The notes beneath the pieces were generated by a model, which saw nothing but the letters and a program-made list of their open reading frames with translations, ran no database searches and was not told the DNA's origin. The translations under genes were made by a program, and so were the position numbers. This document shows positions 58,602-62,083 of a stretch of DNA of 62,083 bases, piece by piece. The stretch is from Clostridiales bacterium (GTDB taxonomy: Bacteria > Bacillota > Clostridia > Oscillospirales > Oscillospiraceae): assembly GCA_004553495.1 (NCBI GenBank), contig SFLE01000005.1:1-62083 (forward strand), written 5' to 3'. How positions within the stretch are numbered: position 1 is the stretch's first letter; each line of letters opens with the position of its first letter.

Positions 58602-60429
58602 CGCATTTTCCTCCGTTCAGGAGCTTGGCGGCTCCGCAGCCCGCGCACTGTTTGCGGCAGTCGGGCGACAGCTCGGACTTATATGCCTGCTCACGCTCAT
58701 GCCACAAGTGAGCACGCCTTACGCCTACATCGACGAGGTCCCATGGCATGACCTCATCGCGCTCGCGCAGTCTGTGAGCATAAAACTCCGGCGATACTCC
58801 TGCATCGGAAAACGCCTGCATCCAGCGGTCAAACGAGAAATAATCGCTCCATGCCTCAAGCCGTCCGCCCGCTCGCCAGATATTTTCTATGACCTTGCCG
58901 ATGCGCCGGTCTCCGCGGGAAAGCGTCGCCTCGATATAGCTGGTCTTTGGATCGTGCCAGTTATAAACGACATTCTTTGCTTTTATATTATCGCGCAGGA
59001 GGTTCACCCTGCGGATATACTCGTCCATGGTCACCTGCTGCTCCCATTGGAACGGACTGTGGGGTTTGGGCACAAAGCACGAGGTCGATACCGTTATGCG
59101 CACTCCCCTGTTTTTGTTTTTCGCGTATAGCCGCCATGTGTGCAGCACCTGATTTGCAAGCTCGGATATGCCGAGGATGTCCTCATCCGTTTCCGTCGGC
59201 AGCCCAAGCATGAAGTAGAGCTTAACGGTGTTCCATCCGCCCTCGAATGCAAGGCGGCAGGTGTGCAGAAGGTCCTCCTCGGTGACATTTTTGTTTATAG
59301 CATCACGCAGGCGCTGACTTCCCGCCTCCGGTGCAAATGTCAGACCGCTTTTACGAGTTTTCTGAATGCGGTGCATTATGTCCATGGAAAAGTTGTCCGC
59401 TCTCAGCGACGGCAGCGAAAGTCCTATGCTGCGCGGCTCACAGTATTCCAGAAGCTCATCGCACAATTCGGACAGGTGCCGGTAATCGCTCGAGCTGAGC
59501 GAAAGGAGCGTTATATCCTGACAGCCGGTGTTTTTCAGCAGCTCTTTGCCTTGCCGCGCGAGCGTTTCGGGCTTTTTTGCCCTTATTGGTCGGTATGTAT
59601 GCCCCGCCTGACAGAAGCGGCAGCCGCGCACGCAGCCGCGAAACAGCTCAAGATTTACGCGGTCGTGCACGACCTCGGTGGTCGGGACTATCGGAGATGT
59701 CGGAAACGGAACGGAATCGAGATCGGCTACCACTCTTTTTGTAACCTTTTCCGGCGCTCCATCTTTTATGACGAAATGATTTATGGTGCCGTCGGCATTG
59801 AGCTCGGCTTTATAAAACGACGGCACATAAACTCCGCCGATCTTTGAAGCCTGCTCCAAAAGGCGCTGCTTTTCCCAGCCCTCGCGCTTTGCAGTTCGCA
59901 GGAGCTCAAGCAGCTCGTTATTCATTTCCTCGCCCTCGCCGAGCAGGTAAATGTCGATAAAATCCGCCATAGGCTCGGGGTTAAGCGCAGCCGTGCCTCC
60001 CGCTATGACGAGCGGAAACAGCGATTTGCGCTCCGATGAATGTATCGGCACCCCCGCCATGTCGATCATGTCGAGCACCGTTGTATACGCCATCTCATAG
60101 CCTATCGAGAACGCCAGTATATCGTGCTCGGATATGGGGTCTCCGCTTTCAAGTGCATACAACGGCACGCCGTTTTGCTTCATCAGCTCGTACATATCGC
60201 CCCACGGCGCATACACGCGCTCGACCCAGACATACGGCAGCGCGTTCATTGTGTGATAGAGTATCCCCATGCCGAGGTTTGACATACCAATCTCATATGT
60301 ATCGGGAAAGCAGAATGCCATGCGCAGCTCGACCTGGTTTTTATCCTTGATTATCTGGTTAAACTCGCCGCCCGTATACCTCGCGGGCTTCTGCACTTTT
60401 GGGAGTATTCGTTCAAGTCGTTTATCCAT
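58594..60429 (-). CDS. TIGR03960-type B12-binding-domain radical SAM protein
   Basis: 611 residues. N-terminal region resembling a cobalamin-binding domain (about 30-200, AFCFPDTYEIGMSNLGMGILYHTMN in pieces), then a radical SAM core with CVRGCRFCQAGHTYRP holding the three cluster cysteines, and a C-terminal tail with clustered Cys (CRKQCAGCGAAKL). Substrate unknown. Lies after the SpoIVFB-like gene as in many Clostridia, though the RNase G, rplU and rpmA genes that often follow are absent. Confidence 0.92.
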   Translation of the reverse strand: MDKRLERILPKVQKPARYTGGEFNQIIKDKNQVELRMAFCFPDTYEIGMSNLGMGILYHTMNALPYVWVERVYAPWGDMYELMKQNGVPLYALESGDPISEHDILAFSIGYEMAYTTVLDMIDMAGVPIHSSERKSLFPLVIAGGTAALNPEPMADFIDIYLLGEGEEMNNELLELLRTAKREGWEKQRLLEQASKIGGVYVPSFYKAELNADGTINHFVIKDGAPEKVTKRVVADLDSVPFPTSPIVPTTEVVHDRVNLELFRGCVRGCRFCQAGHTYRPIRAKKPETLARQGKELLKNTGCQDITLLSLSSSDYRHLSELCDELLEYCEPRSIGLSLPSLRADNFSMDIMHRIQKTRKSGLTFAPEAGSQRLRDAINKNVTEEDLLHTCRLAFEGGWNTVKLYFMLGLPTETDEDILGISELANQVLHTWRLYAKNKNRGVRITVSTSCFVPKPHSPFQWEQQVTMDEYIRRVNLLRDNIKAKNVVYNWHDPKTSYIEATLSRGDRRIGKVIENIWRAGGRLEAWSDYFSFDRWMQAFSDAGVSPEFYAHRLRERDEVMPWDLVDVGVRRAHLWHEREQAYKSELSPDCRKQCAGCGAAKLLNGGKCDG

Positions 60430-60462
60430 AATGTATCTCCATCCGAATATATCTTTATGATT

Positions 60463-61047
60463 TTACAACAACCGCATACTTTTTACAATACCCGTTTGCG
60501 CGATAAGCAGCCATACACCCGCTATGAGCAGTGCTGTTCCGTAGTCCTTTGCAAGGCTTAAAAGTCCGCAAACGGCTAGTATGGTCCCTGTTACGATACC
60601 TATGAGGTACATTATATCCGCGCATTTTTTGCGTCCGATGCAGCCGCTCAGCACCGTATACACCATGCGTCCGCCGTCAAGCGGGTACACCGGAAGCAGA
60701 TTATACGCAGTAAGCACAAAGCCGACCGCCGTCAGCAGTACGGCGAACCCGTTTTCAGGGTAATGCGAACAAATCGCGGCAAATATGAGCCCCGCGGCGG
60801 GACCGGATGCCAAAACTATAAGCTCTCCCACTGCCGACTCGATGCCGTTACTGTCCATGCACAGTCCTGACGAGTCAAAGCGCACGGATACAACTTTTCC
60901 TCCGAACAGCTTTATTGCCGCCGAATGCCCCAGCTCGTGTATGACAACGGAAATTAATACAGCGAGAACAGCTTTAATGCCGACCGCAAAGTAAACCGCC
61001 GCCATAAGCAGCACCGCCCACGGGCTTATCGAAAACCGCCTCTTCAC
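60463..61047 (-). CDS. SpoIVFB-like M50 metalloprotease
   Basis: 194 residues. Zinc motif HELGH at 37-41 and LLPVYPLDGGRM near 120-131 in a polytopic membrane protein of about five segments; no CBS domain, which B. subtilis SpoIVFB has. In that species it cleaves pro-sigma-K in the mother cell. The start is GTG at 61047, overlapping the M23 gene stop by 4 bases; this fixed pairing supports a SpoIVFA/SpoIVFB-type unit. The actual substrate here is inferred. Confidence 0.82.
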   Translation of the reverse strand: MKRRFSISPWAVLLMAAVYFAVGIKAVLAVLISVVIHELGHSAAIKLFGGKVVSVRFDSSGLCMDSNGIESAVGELIVLASGPAAGLIFAAICSHYPENGFAVLLTAVGFVLTAYNLLPVYPLDGGRMVYTVLSGCIGRKKCADIMYLIGIVTGTILAVCGLLSLAKDYGTALLIAGVWLLIAQTGIVKSMRLL

Positions 61048-61856
61048 AGGTAAAACTCCGGATTTAGGTACACTCCGTTGTGCTCGAGCTCAAAGTGCAG
61101 ATGCGGTCCGGTCGCGGCTCCGGTGGAGCCTACGAGCGCTATAACATCGCCCTTTTTGACAGGTCCGCAGTTCATGCATATCCTGCTGCAATGGGCATAG
61201 AGCGTTCTGTAGCCGTCGGGATGGTCTATCATCACATACTTTCCGAACGAGTCGGAGTCGCCCTGCGCAACTATGGTGCCGTCGGCAAATGCAGATATTT
61301 CCGAACCCGTCACCGCCGCAAAATCGGTGCCGTAATGATACTTCACCTCATTTTTTATCGGATGCATCCTGTATCCGAAGCCCGAAGATGTTACCCCTGC
61401 TACCGGACTTGTATACTCAAACGGCAGCTCTGGGCGCTCGTAGGTGACCTTTTCAGGCACTGCGTAGTCTGCATACGGCTCCTGCGCCTGCAAAAATGCC
61501 GCAACTGCGGGATGCTGTGTCGGCTCCGGCTCGGGAGTGGGTTCCGGTGTGGGGGTCGGTGCCGCCGTAGGCACGGGAGTAGGAGACGGCGTCGCGGCAG
61601 GTTCCGGTGTCTGCGGCGGCAGTGTTTCCGTGGGCTTGGGGTTGTTCTGCACAGTGCGCTTAATGAATGCCGATATCGGCTTCTCGGCTATTATCTCCCT
61701 GCCTAAATCAATAGCGGCCGCAGTCTGCTCCCGCTCGGTTATAAGCAGCCGGTTTATGCCCGACGACAGCTCTTCCGCAAGTGCCGGTGAAAGCATCCTC
61801 ACGGCGGTCAGCAGCAGAAATATCCCCGCGCATATGTATATTTTCACTTCTTTCAT
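61044..61856 (-). CDS. M23 (LytM) peptidase, SpoIVFA/SpoIIQ-like
   Basis: 270 residues. One N-terminal membrane segment (4-23), then a Pro-Thr-rich linker (73-116) and a C-terminal M23 domain. Zinc ligands appear intact: H174-x3-D178 (HYGTD) and H252-x-H254 (GPHLHFEL), with H222 in YAH. Start 61856 has GAGG 8 bases upstream. Its place before the SpoIVFB-like gene points to SpoIVFA; the intact active site and linker also resemble clostridial SpoIIQ, the partner of SpoIIIAH. Sequence alone does not decide. Confidence 0.82.
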   Translation of the reverse strand: MKEVKIYICAGIFLLLTAVRMLSPALAEELSSGINRLLITEREQTAAAIDLGREIIAEKPISAFIKRTVQNNPKPTETLPPQTPEPAATPSPTPVPTAAPTPTPEPTPEPEPTQHPAVAAFLQAQEPYADYAVPEKVTYERPELPFEYTSPVAGVTSSGFGYRMHPIKNEVKYHYGTDFAAVTGSEISAFADGTIVAQGDSDSFGKYVMIDHPDGYRTLYAHCSRICMNCGPVKKGDVIALVGSTGAATGPHLHFELEHNGVYLNPEFYL

Positions 61857-61908
61857 TCCCATCACCTCATCTGTTCATCATATGCAGACAAGTAGGAATA
61901 AATTATTC

Positions 61909-61937
61909 TTGACAAGAACGGCAATGCTTATTATAAT
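61909..61937 (+). promoter_or_regulatory. Consensus sigma-A promoter of tRNA-Pro
   Basis: TTGACA (61909-61914), 17-bp spacer, TATAAT (61932-61937), perfect consensus, 13 bp before the tRNA. Divergent from the M23 gene. Confidence 0.95.
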
Positions 61938-61950
61938 GTAAAAGCTGTTT

Positions 61951-62026
61951 CGGGGTGTAGCGCAGTTGGTAGCGCGCTTGGTTCGGGACCAAGAGGCCGG
62001 GAGTTCAAGTCTCCCCACTCCGACCA
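61951..62026 (+). tRNA. tRNA-Pro (anticodon CGG)
   Basis: 76 nt including an encoded CCA. A 7-bp acceptor stem with one G-T pair (CGGGGTG with CACTCCG), D arm GCGCAGTTGGTAGCGC, anticodon arm CTTGG-TTCGGGA-CCAAG with anticodon CGG, and T arm GGGAGTTCAAGTCTCCC. It reads CCG proline codons. Confidence 0.97.
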
Positions 62027-62031
62027 AAAAT

Positions 62032-62083
62032 AAGGTTGATAGTTTTGATACGAGAGTATCTGAAACTATCAACCTTTTTCTTT
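62032..62083 (+). terminator. Terminator of tRNA-Pro
   Basis: A long stem begins with AAGGTTGATAGTTT (62032-62045) paired to its complement ending at 62076, capped by GATAC-GAGA-GTATC, and followed by TTTCTTT at the window edge. It starts 5 bases past the tRNA. Confidence 0.93.

Noticed and set aside
61500..61640. Pro-Thr-rich coding repeat as a possible frameshift or sequencing artefact
   Set aside because: The frame stays open and leads into an intact M23 domain; such linkers are normal in cell-wall proteins.
1..62083. Prophage, defence island or biosynthetic cluster
   Set aside because: No integrase, phage structural, restriction, toxin-antitoxin or synthase genes; content is core genome apart from the IS110 fragment.

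Overview
The window is about 62 kb of chromosome, slightly GC-rich by eye, from a spore-forming member of the Clostridia (Bacillota). A gut Oscillospiraceae/Ruminococcaceae-type organism is the best guess. Evidence: a complete spoIIIAA-AH operon, a SipL-like SPOCS/LysM protein, GerW/YtfJ, a SpoIVFB-like protease with an M23 partner, T-box control, an IspH-S1 fusion, and the Firmicutes gene orders yicC-remA-gmk-rpoZ-priA-def-fmt-rsmB-rlmN-prpC-prkC-rsgA and scpA-scpB. Nearly everything is on the minus strand in tightly overlapping operons. Plus-strand features are a partial CDS at the left edge, an IS110 fragment, a small Cys-rich DUF1540 protein and a tRNA-Pro at the right edge.

Reading the minus strand from right to left: (1) 57.9-61.9 kb, M23 peptidase, SpoIVFB-like protease and a radical SAM pair. 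(2) 52.3-57.9 kb, rplS, lepB, rbgA, rnhB, yraN, thrC, then a phosphoesterase. (3) 43.8-52.3 kb, proteostasis and chromosome genes: tig, clpP, clpX, lon, engB, M50 protease, scpA, scpB. (4) 39.9-43.8 kb, DUF2953, gerW, a D,D-carboxypeptidase, rluB, then rpiR and a BaiN-type flavoprotein. (5) 32.6-38.7 kb, cmk, ispH-S1, carD, ispD, ispF, DUF3343 and a class V aminotransferase. (6) 18.4-32.5 kb, cdaA, cdaR, rseC, then yicC through rsgA. (7) 12.5-18.4 kb, sipL and spoIIIAA-AH. (8) 3.4-12.4 kb, asp23, nusB, xseA, xseB, ispA, then dxs, tlyA, nadK, argR, recN. (9) 0.2-3.4 kb, a tyrosine T-box leader, a C_GCAxxG_C_C protein, an antisense IS110 fragment, tyrS and a YbaK-type deacylase.

Several systems are spread over the window. 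Isoprenoid synthesis is represented by dxs, ispD, ispF, ispH and ispA. Signalling includes c-di-AMP (cdaA/cdaR) and the PrkC/PrpC kinase-phosphatase pair. Sporulation genes occur in four places.

I found no CRISPR array, prophage, defence island or secondary-metabolite cluster. The best leads are modest: the Tyr T-box that is 1.2 kb away from tyrS and reads first into a C_GCAxxG gene, with an IS110 fragment (and a foldable bridge-RNA-like end) lying between; a SpoIIIAG that lacks the insertion known to form the beta-barrel ring of the feeding-tube channel; and several RNA hairpins placed on ribosome-binding or duplicated terminator positions.
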